In this document: positions 49,131-59,508 of the stretch, in pieces | Layout of the letters: each line of letters begins with the position of its first letter | Numbering within the stretch: position 1 is the stretch's first letter | NCBI GenBank assembly: GCA_022575985.1 | Contig: JAKSXM010000007.1 | Location: forward strand, 51,180,501 to 51,244,500 | DNA: 64,000 nt | Direction: 5' to 3' | From: Anagrus nilaparvatae | Taxonomy: Eukaryota > Arthropoda > Insecta > Hymenoptera > Mymaridae | Notes under the pieces: model-generated | What the model was told of the DNA's origin: nothing | Seen by the model: the letters and a program-made list of their open reading frames with translations, nothing else | The model's database searches: none | Translations under genes and position numbers: made by a program

Positions 49131-49544
49131 TCTACAGACTCAAGGGTTAAATATGAGCTTTATAAATGTTCTTGTTTTTCCTTGATCTATCGTATGACTT
49201 TTCAACAACCCGTTCCTAGGGATGATACTTTTAAAACTTTAGACTCATCAACTTTTAATCCTTTCAGATTTCCTTAGGAAGTTGACCCAGATAACCCTAA
49301 AGATGGATCTGTTTAAAAAAAGAGATGTCCATATATAAACGTTTGATACTATAAAAGTTTTATAGCAATGCTATATAAATACAAATAGTATTGTATAGGT
49401 AAATTGAGAAAAATGAAAGAAAAAGTTAAAAAATAAAAAATTTCAGGCGAGAAATGGAAAATGTATTACTATACTACTTATATAGATGTAATACATTTAT
49501 ATATTACACGATGAGATTCTCTTGATAATCATCCTCTCACATGG

Positions 49545-49600
49545 GGTATATATATAAAGTTTTACAAAGGATTCTTTTAGTTCATGAGCATTAAATTTAT
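49545..49600 (+). promoter_or_regulatory. Core promoter of the cuticle protein gene (TATA box)
   Basis: GTATATATATAAAG at 49547-49560 is a strong TATA box. An initiator-like TTCATGAGC lies about 30 bp downstream (near 49581), and the coding ATG is at 49640. TATA plus a short first exon is the standard layout of arthropod cuticle genes. Confidence 0.65.
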
Positions 49601-49639
49601 CTATAAAGACCGACGACGAAATATTTTTTCATCGTCGAA

Positions 49640-52600
49640 ATGCATTTGGTATATTATTTATTTATTGATTATCGTTAATTAATTAATAAAAGTTAATTAT
49701 TTTTTGTGTTATTTGTTTAAGCTACTAGTATCAGTAGCAGTGTTCATCTCGTTGAAATTGTGTTTTGCTGCAAGACTTGATAACACATATCTACCTCCAG
49801 GTAATGCTGGTACTGCTGGTGGTTCAGGATTACAAGCACCAAATGCTTTTGGTAGAAGACCAGTTGGTGGAGCATCGTTTCCCGGAGGTAAATTATTTTA
49901 TTTTTCAAAAGATTTTTAGAATATTTTTTGAATTTATTGACCAAATGGAATAAAATGAAAAATTTATGTATAGTTTACAAAATTTTTTTATTGCTGTTGT
50001 TAAAGCGACGTTTCGTCAACTGATTTGTTGACCTTATCAAGCTGTGCGTTACCGAAATCTCATGTAAAAAACAGCAATGATTTACGAAATAAGTTAAAAA
50101 ATATTAATATACCGGATGATTACATCTTAGTATCATTAGATGTACAATCACTTTTTACGAATATTTCGGTGGAACTTGTAATCCAGAGTTTGGACCGTCG
50201 ATGTGATGAAATTAGACGCAAGTGTCCATTGCCCTTTGAAGATGTTATCGATACGGTTAGATTTATATTCAATAATACATTTTTCACCTTCAAGGGCAAA
50301 GTTCATAAACAGATTTTGGGGTCTCCCATGGGATCGCCAATATCACCTCTTTTTGCGGACTTAGTTATGGATATGTTAGAAACTGAGTGTTTAGCACAAT
50401 TAGGATTTCAACCACTGTTTTATTTACGCTATGTTGATGACATCCTATTGTGTATTCCGAAAGATAAAGTTAATTTTACAGTGGATATTTTTAATCGGTT
50501 TAATAACAACTTAAAATTTACACATGAAATCGAATCTAATAACAGCATAAATTTTTTAGATTTAAAACTTATAAGAACGGAAGCGAACAACGAAATTATT
50601 ACAAATTGGTACCAAAAACCAACTTTTTCAGGGCGCGTTTTAAGCTTTAAATCGAACCATCCGAGACATCAAAAAATAGCGATGGTTTACAATCTTGTGG
50701 ACAAGGCAACCCTACTTTCTGACGCGCAATTTCACGATAAAAATTTAAAATACGTGAAATCAATATTACTATTAAATGACTATCCACTGCATTTCATAAA
50801 TAAATATATCAAAAAACGGAAATTTGTGAACTCTCATCACGACGGTATTAACTTGAGAGACATACGCAGCCGAATTTATGCACAAAAACTAAAAATAAAA
50901 TTACCACTAAAAACGCATTATTTTGATGAAATTTCGCACCTTATGAAACAGTTTAACATTTTGCCCATCGTATACGTAAAAGATAACTTATCGAAAATTA
51001 TTACTAAAAACAAGGACATAATACCATTATTATCGCGGCCGAATTGTGTATACTTACTAAAATGTACTAAGTGCCAAGCCTCATATGTTGGAGAAACAAA
51101 AAAAGCTTTAAGGTATCGGGTAAATAAACATAGACGCGATGTTAATAACGAACTTAATGAGGTGATACCTAAACATTGTAAAAATGGGCATATTATGGAT
51201 TGGGAATCACCGCGAATTATTGATATCGAGCCGGTTTACAGAAAACGGACGATTTCCGAGTTAGCTCATATGCACCAACAACCCTATCCGTTAAATTCCA
51301 AAGATGACGTAAATAAACTACATCGTCCATATAAGCCGGTATTTAAAACAATGTGTCGTTTTTTCAAGACAATTTCTTAGATATATATATATATATATAC
51401 ACACGCATTGTATGTATATAAAATTAAAAAGCAAAAACAAAATTATTACTTTTCTCCGTATGTTCCTATAAAACCCTTTAAATTTAAATCTCGTTATAAC
51501 ATAAACAAAAATTAATGACAAACTCACATTTTAGTAATGTATTATACGTATGTGTATATTTAAAATTTTATATATATGTGTCACACTTCCTATAACTATA
51601 TTAAAATAATCGGTACTTAAGAAAAAAATTGTAATCCGAATCTAATAAAATATCCAACGTACTTTAAATTTTAGACTTTAATAAAAAAATAAAATAAAAA
51701 TAGTCTCAGTTTTACATCAGACTCAGTGATATGAGTGTATAAATATTATACACACAAAAATTGTTAAATCGGTAAATGAACATACATATATTGTAAATTT
51801 TAATATTGTGAGAAAAAAATTTTTTTAATTTTTATTAATTATGTAATTTTAGCTTGATAAGGTCAACAAATCAGTTGACGAAACGTCGCTTTAACAACAG
51901 CAATAAAAAAATTTTGTAAACTATACATAAATTTTTCATTTTATTCCATTTGGTCAATAAATTCAAAAAATATTCTATAAATTAATAAAAATGGAAAATA
52001 GAAGCAGTGATAATATTCAAAAAGATTTTTAGAGTTAATTTTGAAAATAATGATCTCTCAATTTCGTTTAAAAATTCATGATTTTTTCATGATTGCATAA
52101 CAAAATTTTGATAGCACAAATTTTTTTCATTTTTGTTAAAATTTTCATATTTTTGAGTTTGGAAAATACTTATAAAATATTTTATTACTCATATGGGCAA
52201 ATTTATTATTATGATTTAGACTAACAGAAAATGAAATTGGAGATAAATATACGAAGTGCTTCATGCCAAATTTTATACGCGATCGTAAATTTTTTTTTTG
52301 TGAGATAATTATTTAGTCATCTAATTGTTTGAGATATATCAATTTTTTTATTTTTTGATAATCTTCAGAAATCATTTTTATTTTGCTTATTTTACATATT
52401 TCTTAATTTTGATGGAAATTCATTTTCAAATTCACAAATAATTGACGTTTTTTTTTGGTTTTCCGAAAAAAGTTTAAAATTATTTAAAAATATTATCATC
52501 GGATTTCAAAAATTATTCAAACCTGAATATTTGTTAAATTGAATTTCAAAAACATTTTATCAGGGTTACATAATAGTAATAAAGAATTTAAAAATTTTTG

Positions 52601-54934
52601 AAAAAGAATTTTTTTATCTCAAGAAAATTACTCACGTTTCCAATCTAAAATTTTACCTGCACGTAACACATGCAATATTTTTTGCAATATAGCGTTCAAG
52701 GAGTGTAGAATTTTTTTAAAAAATTATTCATATTTTTTAAATTATTCTTCATTTAAGTAATATTATTATTGAAATTTCATTCTTGAATATTTTAAGTAAA
52801 GATCGTAATAAGAGATTGTTTTTTTTAAAGAGCCTGCAGTTTTTCGTGTATTTAATTTACTAAATTAAATTATGGAAAAAAAATATTTTTCTTCTCACGC
52901 AAACTAAACAAATAAATAAAAAAAATATTACACATTACACTGAAAAACAAATGCATTTGCCTCAGTAATAACTGCTGTATTTTTTTGTATTAAATGTGAA
53001 TTTTCATTAATTGAAAATAATTCTTTGAGGTAAAATTTATTTTTATTACTCGAAATCCTACTTATTTAATCGAAGACTTAATTTACCTTCAGAGAACCTA
53101 CAAACTTAATTTCTAATCAAAATTTTTTTTTCGTGTTAAAAAATGATTTTAAAAATGTTCCAGATCTAAATTTCGGATGTAAATTTCGGATTGCCCTTTA
53201 AATTCCGAATTTTTTACTCAATAAATTTAAAATTAACTACAAATTTTTAAAATTTATGAATTCTTGTATAATCATAAATATCTTTACAATATTACTAAAA
53301 AATTAAAGATTAAAAAAAAAAGTTCCCAATATTTTGTTATTAATATTTATAATTTTCACAATTAACAATGCTGTGATAATCCACATATTATAGTAGAGAA
53401 TTTTTTATATAATAACAAAATTTTCTCAAATCTTTATTACGTTAAAATTTGTTTTAGTTTAATGAGTGTTAAGCTAATAATTAATTTCACCGTGATTCAG
53501 GGTATTTTTTTGGTCTATTATAGAGCAACAGAAAATTTTTCTTTTTTGAAAATTTTTTTGCCAGCCTGAATGTCTTATTTTTCACAATTTTGAAGTCGCT
53601 AACTGCGTTCTTTTTGGTAACTATAAAAAGAAAAAATCATTTTCGCAAAATTAGGATTATAATATTAATTTTTAGAAAGTTATTAATATATTTTCGTTTT
53701 ATTACTAACGAGTGTTGAAAAAGTTTAATTTTACACTACTACAATTAATATAAACGGCGCAAGAGGCACTTCGAGGAATAATGATACCTATCATTCAAAA
53801 ATTTTGCAAATTAAATTTAGTACAATATTTTTGTTGTCAGTAGACAGAAAGGGCGTATTTTTTGGCAGCTGCGAGTCCGACAAATATACAAGTCTCGGCT
53901 TCACCACAGATTCTAATTCTTTATTTTTCTGACCATGGATAAAATATCATATCCTATTTTGCATCGGAAAAATAATGTAGTTATTTATTTAACTCATATT
54001 TTACGATTTTACATTTTCTAGGGATTTTAAGTAAAAACAAATTTCAGAAATGAAAAAAAGCAGTACCTATTACCTACTAGATGATATTTTTAGCCCAAAA
54101 TATTGATTCTTTCATTTAATTATATTAAAATGGTTTACTTGATGTTCTGATAATCAGCAGAACTCAATTGTAATTTTATCAACCCTTGGGCTTACAAATC
54201 TCTCGTAATACATAATGTCTTCAACAACTCACAATCAGTAATCAAAGAGCTAAAATATTTTTCATTTTTTCCGAATAGGATCTCCTGGATCATTTGGAAG
54301 ACCTAATAACGCAGGTAATAATGGTTTAGGAAATTTCCAAAATCCTCAAGGTGGAGTTTTTGGAGCTAGTCCAACAGGAGGTAGTGGGAATCAAGGAGCT
54401 GGTAATTTTAATAATGGGGGTAATTTTAATAATGGGGGAAATTTTAATAATGGAGGTAATTTTAACAATGGAGGTAACGGAGGTAACTTTAACAGCAATA
54501 AACCCCAAATTCCTATAACTTCATTTTCAAATCAGAATAATGGAGACGGAAATTACCAATATAATTATGAAACTGGAAACGGTATTAGTGTAGCAGAGTC
54601 GGGTACTCCACAAGGTAATAAGTTAAAAATATTAAATCAATTTTTTTAATTCAACTCATTTTTTAAATACATTAAAATAGGTAAATGGGAAAAAGTTAGT
54701 GGATCTTACAGTTATACGGGACCAGATGGAAACCTTTATGCAATTAGTTATGAGGCTGATGAAAATGGATATCGCCCTCAAGGAGCTCATTTACCTACGC
54801 CTCCACCAATACCACCAGAAATTCAAAGAGGAATTGAACTTTCTTTAGCTGCTGAAGCTAGAGGAGAAAATCAAGATGGTAGTTATAGACCTGACGGTGA
54901 GGATCAAGGCAACTATAACCCAGGTGATTACTAG
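49640..54934 (+). CDS. RR-1 chitin-binding cuticle protein (short isoform)
   Basis: Secreted structural protein of the exoskeleton that binds chitin through the extended Rebers-Riddiford (RR-1) domain. Exons: 49640-49648 (only ATG-CAT-TTG), 49722-49887, 54279-54614 and 54681-54934, giving 254 residues. Joining exons 1 and 2 gives [19 protein letters not shown], a clear signal peptide with cleavage before ARLD. Residues about 59-130 are Gly/Asn-rich, including a NFNNGG tandem. The RR-1 domain spans about 150-216: [10 protein letters not shown] ... [29 protein letters not shown] then [14 protein letters not shown]. The tail is acidic ([15 protein letters not shown], ending NPGDY). The 4.4-kb intron 2 contains the Penelope-like element. 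A tiny first exon that interrupts the signal peptide is typical of insect cuticle genes. It resembles endocuticle structural glycoproteins. Confidence 0.92.
49917..50043 (-). repeat. Left inverted terminal repeat of the Penelope-like element
   Basis: A 127-bp copy inverted relative to 51851-51977. It directly abuts the truncated reading frame, whose first seven or so codons read from this repeat. Confidence 0.85.
50044..51380 (+). CDS. Penelope-like reverse transcriptase with GIY-YIG endonuclease (N-terminally truncated)
   Basis: Open for about 445 codons with no stop or frameshift. The true N-terminal part of the polyprotein (some 300 residues or more) is missing, because the left inverted repeat joins in at ALPKSHV. 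Numbering from the first codon of the open frame (50025): RT motif A is [12 protein letters not shown] (about 36-47), motif B is [15 protein letters not shown] (about 99-113), the catalytic box YVDD is at 136-139, and NFLDLKL is near 176-182. The C-terminal GIY-YIG nuclease is about 341-372 ([29 protein letters not shown]), with the CxxC lead-in typical of Penelope elements and a following [12 protein letters not shown] first residue such as TTG is not a credible start, so it is probably not translated by itself. It has no cuticle-gene function. Confidence 0.93.
51851..51977 (+). repeat. Right terminal repeat of the Penelope-like element, with hammerhead-like motif
   Basis: Carries TTGATAAG (51854-51861), stem GTCAAC/GTTGAC (51862-51867 with 51874-51879, loop AAATCA) and GAAAC (51880-51884). 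This is the order expected for a hammerhead core (CUGAUGA, stem II, GAAA). Core changes and one extra base make activity doubtful. Confidence 0.6.
51978..54278 (+). other. Remainder of cuticle-gene intron 2
   Basis: AT-rich intron sequence. A fragment near 53905-53950 resembles the dispersed repeat of 48921 and 56829. The acceptor is TTTTCCGAATAG at 54278. Nothing else was recognised. Confidence 0.5.
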
Positions 54935-55291
54935 TCTTATTGCATGATTACTAATATTGTAGTCCTTATTTTGAAAAATTGACAGTTTCTTCCTTCTAGT
55001 CAGTTTTTACCATTTTTGGTCTTTATTTTAGATATTTTTAAAACATTTTTACTTAACTTTGAGTTGATCACTACGAAATTATGCTGCGGATTTTCTTAAA
55101 AATAGTTCATTCCAGTTGTAAAACTCTTTTTAAACTAAAAAATAAAAATAGTTTAGTAGAAATAGTATCGTTGATTTGTAATTCTGTTATTGGTAACTCA
55201 AATATTCTCCTTAACTTGTATGCTCTGTTATATACATTATCATTTTTCCAGGAAATAAAAGAGAGATTCGTAATTAGAATATAAAAAAACT

Positions 55292-55860
55292 ACTTCAGTC
55301 AATATACGGGGGGGGGGGGGGTCAGTATACTCAAAGAAGATTAGTATAAGTTTTTTGTTCGCTACTGATAACGAATTTTGAGTTCTTTTCGGTGAGAAAT
55401 TAGGGCTTCATCCTTAAATTAGCAAAAACTACCCATAAAGGGAGTATTTTTGATAAATTTACTATTCTAGTGCCCAGATTTGGTTCATATAGGTTTTTCG
55501 GGTAACTTGTTATGAATTTCGGGGCCCTGTCAACAAAAATTGGTGCCTTACCCATAATTTTGCCAAAACATGAAATACATCAAAAGTACTCCTTTCAAGG
55601 ATAGTTTTTACTAATTAAAGGGCGAAGCCATAATTTTTTATAAAAAACTTCCCAGGATTCGTGATCAGCGACCCAAAAAACCTAAATAGACCAAATCTAC
55701 ACACCCAAATAGTGAATACATCAAAACCATACCCTTTTAGGAGTAATTTTTACTAATTTAAGGTCGAATCCCCAATTTCTTATAGGAAAAAATCTGAAAT
55801 TCATTATCAGCGTCCCAAAAAAACTACATAAGACCAAATCTGGCGGTGGCCGGAAATAAG
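55292..55860. mobile_element. Foldback element of the 140-bp sub-repeat family (copy 3)
   Basis: Starts ACTTCAGTCAATATACGGGG plus a poly-G run (about 13 G). Forward units carry CTACTGATAACGAATTTTG (near 55362) and GGGTAACTTGTTATGAATTT (near 55499). Inverted units carry GTGATCAGCGACCCAAAAAA (55661) and ATTATCAGCGTCCCAAAAAA (about 55803), about 140 bp apart. It lies between the short-isoform stop and the alternative last exon of the cuticle gene, so it would be intronic in the long isoform. Confidence 0.7.
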
Positions 55861-56409
55861 TGTAATGTCAAAACCATATAGTTATTGACCATTTATGAAC
55901 AATGATCTAGCTATTTTCTAACAAACTTGTGAAAAAGTTTGCTCAAAAAGTAGGTGTAGCCTAAAGGACTAGCAATTGCTTCGTCATAATAAAGTTTTTT
56001 ATAAAACGTTTTAGATAGAAATTTTTATAAAAAGTTTATAACAATATATTTTCTACTAGCGAAAATTTTTGAGAGGCCGTCATTATTTAGTAGAAAAAAA
56101 AATCTTGAAACTAGAGTTAGAAATATTTATTATATACCAAATGCGACTACAGCCCTATAATACAACGCATTTTCCAAAATTAACTTTTCCAATATCTGTT
56201 TTATATTGTAGAGCCTCCCCCCTTTAGACGAGTAAAGCTAGCATTCTGCAAAAATAAAATTTTTTACTACACGTTATCAGATAACGAATATTAACTAGAT
56301 AACTTTTAAATCGCTAGATTATTATATGGAACTTATAAGGCAACAATTACATTTTTTTACTCAAGTTTAGGTAATATTGGATTTTAATTTTCCAAAATAT
56401 AAATTACAG

Positions 56410-56546
56410 GTGGAGGCGGAAATATTGGCGGTGGCCGTGGAAATATTGGTGGTGGAGGCGGTGGAGGAGCAGTAGGAGGAGGAGGCCGCGGTGTTGGTGG
56501 ATTCCAAGGTCAAAATTACGATTCTAACGGAGGGTATAAATATTAA
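56410..56546 (+). CDS. Alternative Gly-rich last exon of the cuticle protein gene
   Basis: The stop-containing exon 4 has an internal donor (CCAG/GTGATT, exon end 54923). This region has an acceptor (AATTACAG, 56402-56409) in the same phase (1). Joining them gives 46 further residues: Gly-rich GGGGNIGGGRGNIGG, then GVGGFQGQNYDSNGGYKY and TAA. The total is 296 residues. Gly-rich tails ending in Tyr are common in cuticle proteins. Phase match, strong acceptor and biased coding composition support it as a real isoform end. Transcript evidence is not available here. Confidence 0.72.
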
Positions 56547-56828
56547 TTTAAATTTTAATTTAGAAAACAATGACTTTTGAAAACATAACTGTATCATTTA
56601 CTTTGTATATACGTAAAATTAAAATGTAATACTTAAATATAAAATGAAAAACAAGTATTTTAAAATTTTATAATACATCAAATATTAATAATATTGTTAC
56701 TATTTTTATTATTATTATTTAATATATTTTTTTATATATATTATTGTAATTGTAAGGAATGTCTTAAAATTTATATTTTAAATAATGCATATCCATAGAA
56801 TTAATTTTTAATGTGATGTATTCATATA

Positions 56829-57110
56829 TTATCCTAATGCAAACCAGATATTTTTAATATTTCTTTGGGCATAATATGAGGAATTTATGATACTAGTTTT
56901 TCTTCTAAGTTGCCACTGGCCAGAAAGCAAGTATTTCCTGGGCACTACACATCCAGCAATGGGGTGTTTTCTCACAATTGACGCAGAAATATCATATACG
57001 ACCCCAGGCATAGGCCATAAAAAAGAATCATCCAAATCGCAGTTAACAACAATTTGCATGTGATTTAGGTCATTCTTTATTTTTCTGGCCATGGATCGTA
57101 ATATATACTA
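56829..57110 (-). repeat. Dispersed repeat with 87-codon open remnant (pair with 48921-49130)
   Basis: The open minus-strand frame starts MARKIKNDLNHMQ and contains VVYDISASIVRKHPIAGC and PRKYLLSGQWQL. I do not recognise the family. Because the same DNA recurs at 48921 with a broken frame, it is more likely part of a dispersed element than a host gene. Confidence 0.5.
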
Positions 57111-57961
57111 CTTTTACGTAACATTATATCGCATTACTCAGATTTTAATAAAATAAAATTATTTTTTTAAAATTTATTTTACATTTCAAGTAATTCGTAA
57201 TTGTTTTAAGGGTCAAGGGTTTTCATTTGTTATATAAAATACGTGTTTTTTGGTCATTGCACGAAAACACATTTACATATCTCAGACGAAACTATGTTTT
57301 AAATCACGGGACAAAATATAGAGTTCGAATTTTGCATGCTGTCTGAACTCGCTCGTGCATACAACTGCATACAAAGTCAAAACCAATATTTTTTCCCTTG
57401 TTTAAAAAATAGCTAATTATCTTGCCTTTTGATAAAGACACAACCTTTGACCATAAAAAAGAATGCTCATTTTTTTATTTTTTATGGGCATAAACACGCT
57501 ATTATGCCCATAAAAAAATTTCACCTAATATGTATGAAAACAACAGGAAAAAATGTATCAAATTTATAAAATTTTTAACAACTTTACGTAAGCAAAGATT
57601 AACAAAAATACAGAGCTTTCCAATTATGCCCCTATTAGCTATATAGAATTTTTTATATATTGTAAAAAATTAGAAATTTTCATTTTTTTAAAAATAATGT
57701 ATGAATATAAAAATATATGTACTTAATTTATACAATAAATTTTAAATATTTTCAAATAAAAAATAATATTTATTTTGTATTTATTAAATTTATTTATTTT
57801 TTTTAAATTAAACTTTATCCAACAAACACATTATTGTTTAGAAATTAGATAAAAAAATACACCACAATTTTCATAATTAATATATTATAATTGACCAAAA
57901 ATTTAAATAAATATAAAACACTTTAAAAAAGCTACCTCGAAAGCTACATCATAAATAAGTG
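57111..57961. other. AT-rich spacer
   Basis: No gene seen. A small inverted motif TTTTATGGGCATAA ... TTATGCCCATAAAA lies at about 57481-57516. Confidence 0.4.
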
Positions 57962-58390
57962 CACTGTAAAAAGTAACCTTCTTAGATTTACAAAAAAAAT
58001 AGAATTTTTTCGAAAAATTAGTGAATTTTCAAAATATTTTGTAAATATTCGATAAAAATCGTAAATTTACTAAATTTAGTATATTATAGAAAAATTCGAG
58101 AAATCTCGATTTTTTTTTGTGATTTTACGAAAAAAGTTGGAAATTCTCAATTATTTTTCGGAAATTTACAACTATTTTTTGTAAATTTTCGAAAAAAAAT
58201 GGTAAATTATCAATTTTTCTTGCAAATTCACAAAAAAAAATCGAGAATTCTTGAATTTTTTGTTAATATACTAAATTTAATAAATATACGATTTTTTTTC
58301 GAATATTTACAAATTTTTTTGAAAATTTACTGATTTTTCTAAAATGTTCTAATTATTTTGTTAATATAAGAAAGTTACTTTTTACAGTGT
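57962..58390. mobile_element. Inverted-repeat MITE, CACTGTAAAAAGTAACTTTC family (copy 2)
   Basis: The left end is CACTGTAAAAAGTAACCTTC and the right end is GAAAGTTACTTTTTACAGTG, an almost perfect inverted pair. The interior is again a palindromic mosaic (TCGATAAAAATCGTAAATTT, CGAGAATTC). It is better preserved at the termini than the copy at 47171 and about 65 bp longer. Confidence 0.85.
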
Positions 58391-59508
58391 GTATAAATCT
58401 AAGTATATTCCGAGGTATATTCAAAAATTAATTACATTTATAATTATTTGTTAAATACTGAAATATATTTTTGATTATTTAATATTGCATTTTTGAAGTT
58501 TTAATTAAAAAATAATTAAAACTTTTCTTTCTAAATATTCCTAATACTAATGTCTTATATTTACAAGGAAAGGTTTTGAGATTTGGGCTGACTTTTATAA
58601 TTTGTTCTAAGTTCTAGTCAAACCTTTTTTATATTTATATATGAACCAATACAACGTATTTTATAAAATTTTTTTCTGATAATATTTGATAAGACTTGAT
58701 AAAGTCATAAATCAAATATTGAAATTTAAGCGTTGCCAAAAATCTTAGATATAAAAGACTGACAAAGTTTTACAGCAACGTTCATTCTTTTAAAGTAATT
58801 ATCTTACGTCTTTTAAGCCAAAAACTTCAATTTGAATATCAACAGGTACAACTAATCAGGTATTATAAAAATATAACTGCCACCTTGTAATTTGAGAAAA
58901 CAATACCCATCATATGATTATTCTATTTTGCAAATAAATATAGAAATGGTTTCAAGTTTTTTTTTTATTTTATTTTTCATAATGGCGGATATTTGGAAAA
59001 ATATAATGAATTTTATATATGCTTGTCTCAGAAATAGATTTTGATATGTTGTGAAGCAATAAAATTATAGTTTGAACAGAAAAGGGTGCTTTATCACAAA
59101 CATTTTTTTTAGTAGTTAAAAAAAAAAAATTATGAGCCTAGAAGTCTCTAGACACAGCTATGATTTTTAATGTAAATTTTTTATTTCGTGATCTTGGAAG
59201 TAACGTTTGATTTATTTAAAAAATGTAAATTATTGTTTCTATTGCATTGTTTTTCGAATAAAATATCGAAATTATTATTTGTGATTGTAATATTATACAA
59301 GCAGATACGCACGTATATACGTAAAAAATAGTAAGTTTTTAACCATGAAAGCAAAAAAGGATAGCCCGGTGTGGCAAGTTATTTAACATCCGAGGCGAAG
59401 TTAAGGATGCTAAACTGTGATCTGGAGCATAATTTTTTTGCTCCCATGGATAAAAAACAATTTTTCTTCCTCAGTGGGGACTAAATTATGAATATTATTA
59501 TAATAAAT
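58391..59508. other. AT-rich spacer
   Basis: No gene recognised. A locally GC-richer stretch (GATAGCCCGGTGTGGCAAGT near 59361) just before the palindrome is unexplained. Confidence 0.4.

Larger units (their letters stand above)
39641..49544. other. 10-kb gene-free, repeat-rich region
   Basis: No supportable host gene. The recognisable content is listed separately: foldback copy at 40028-40793, dispersed repeat at 41030-41960, small TIR element at 41526-41641, hAT-like end at 44271, shared repeat pairs at 44930-45110/48541-48720 and 48921-49130/56829-57110, and an inverted-repeat element at 47171-47533. The rest is AT-rich filler with short chance frames. Confidence 0.55.
49917..51977 (+). 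mobile_element. Penelope-like retroelement (5'-truncated) flanked by 127-bp inverted repeats
   Basis: The element lies in intron 2 of the cuticle gene, in the same orientation. The left repeat 49917-50043 and right repeat 51851-51977 are exact or near-exact inverted copies, running from TAGAATATTTTTTGAATTTA inward to CTTATCAAGCT. This fits the terminal repeats (pLTRs) of Penelope elements, which can occur in inverted orientation. Between them are the RT/GIY-YIG frame and a 3' UTR with a (TA)n/(CA)n tract (51381-51407). The right repeat contains a hammerhead-like motif. I see no obvious target duplication outside the repeats. Confidence 0.9.

Noticed and set aside
49765..49953. Alternative-frame ORFs over cuticle exon 2
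   Set aside because: The frame carrying the signal peptide is clear once exon 1 (ATG-CAT-TTG) is joined; the others are shadows.
54326..54508. Minus-strand frame rich in Ile/Thr/Ser
   Set aside because: Complement of the Asn/Gly repeat in cuticle exon 3.
56367..56597. Minus-strand Ser/Thr/Ala-rich frame
   Set aside because: Complement of the Gly-rich alternative exon of the cuticle gene on the plus strand, which has the splice signals.
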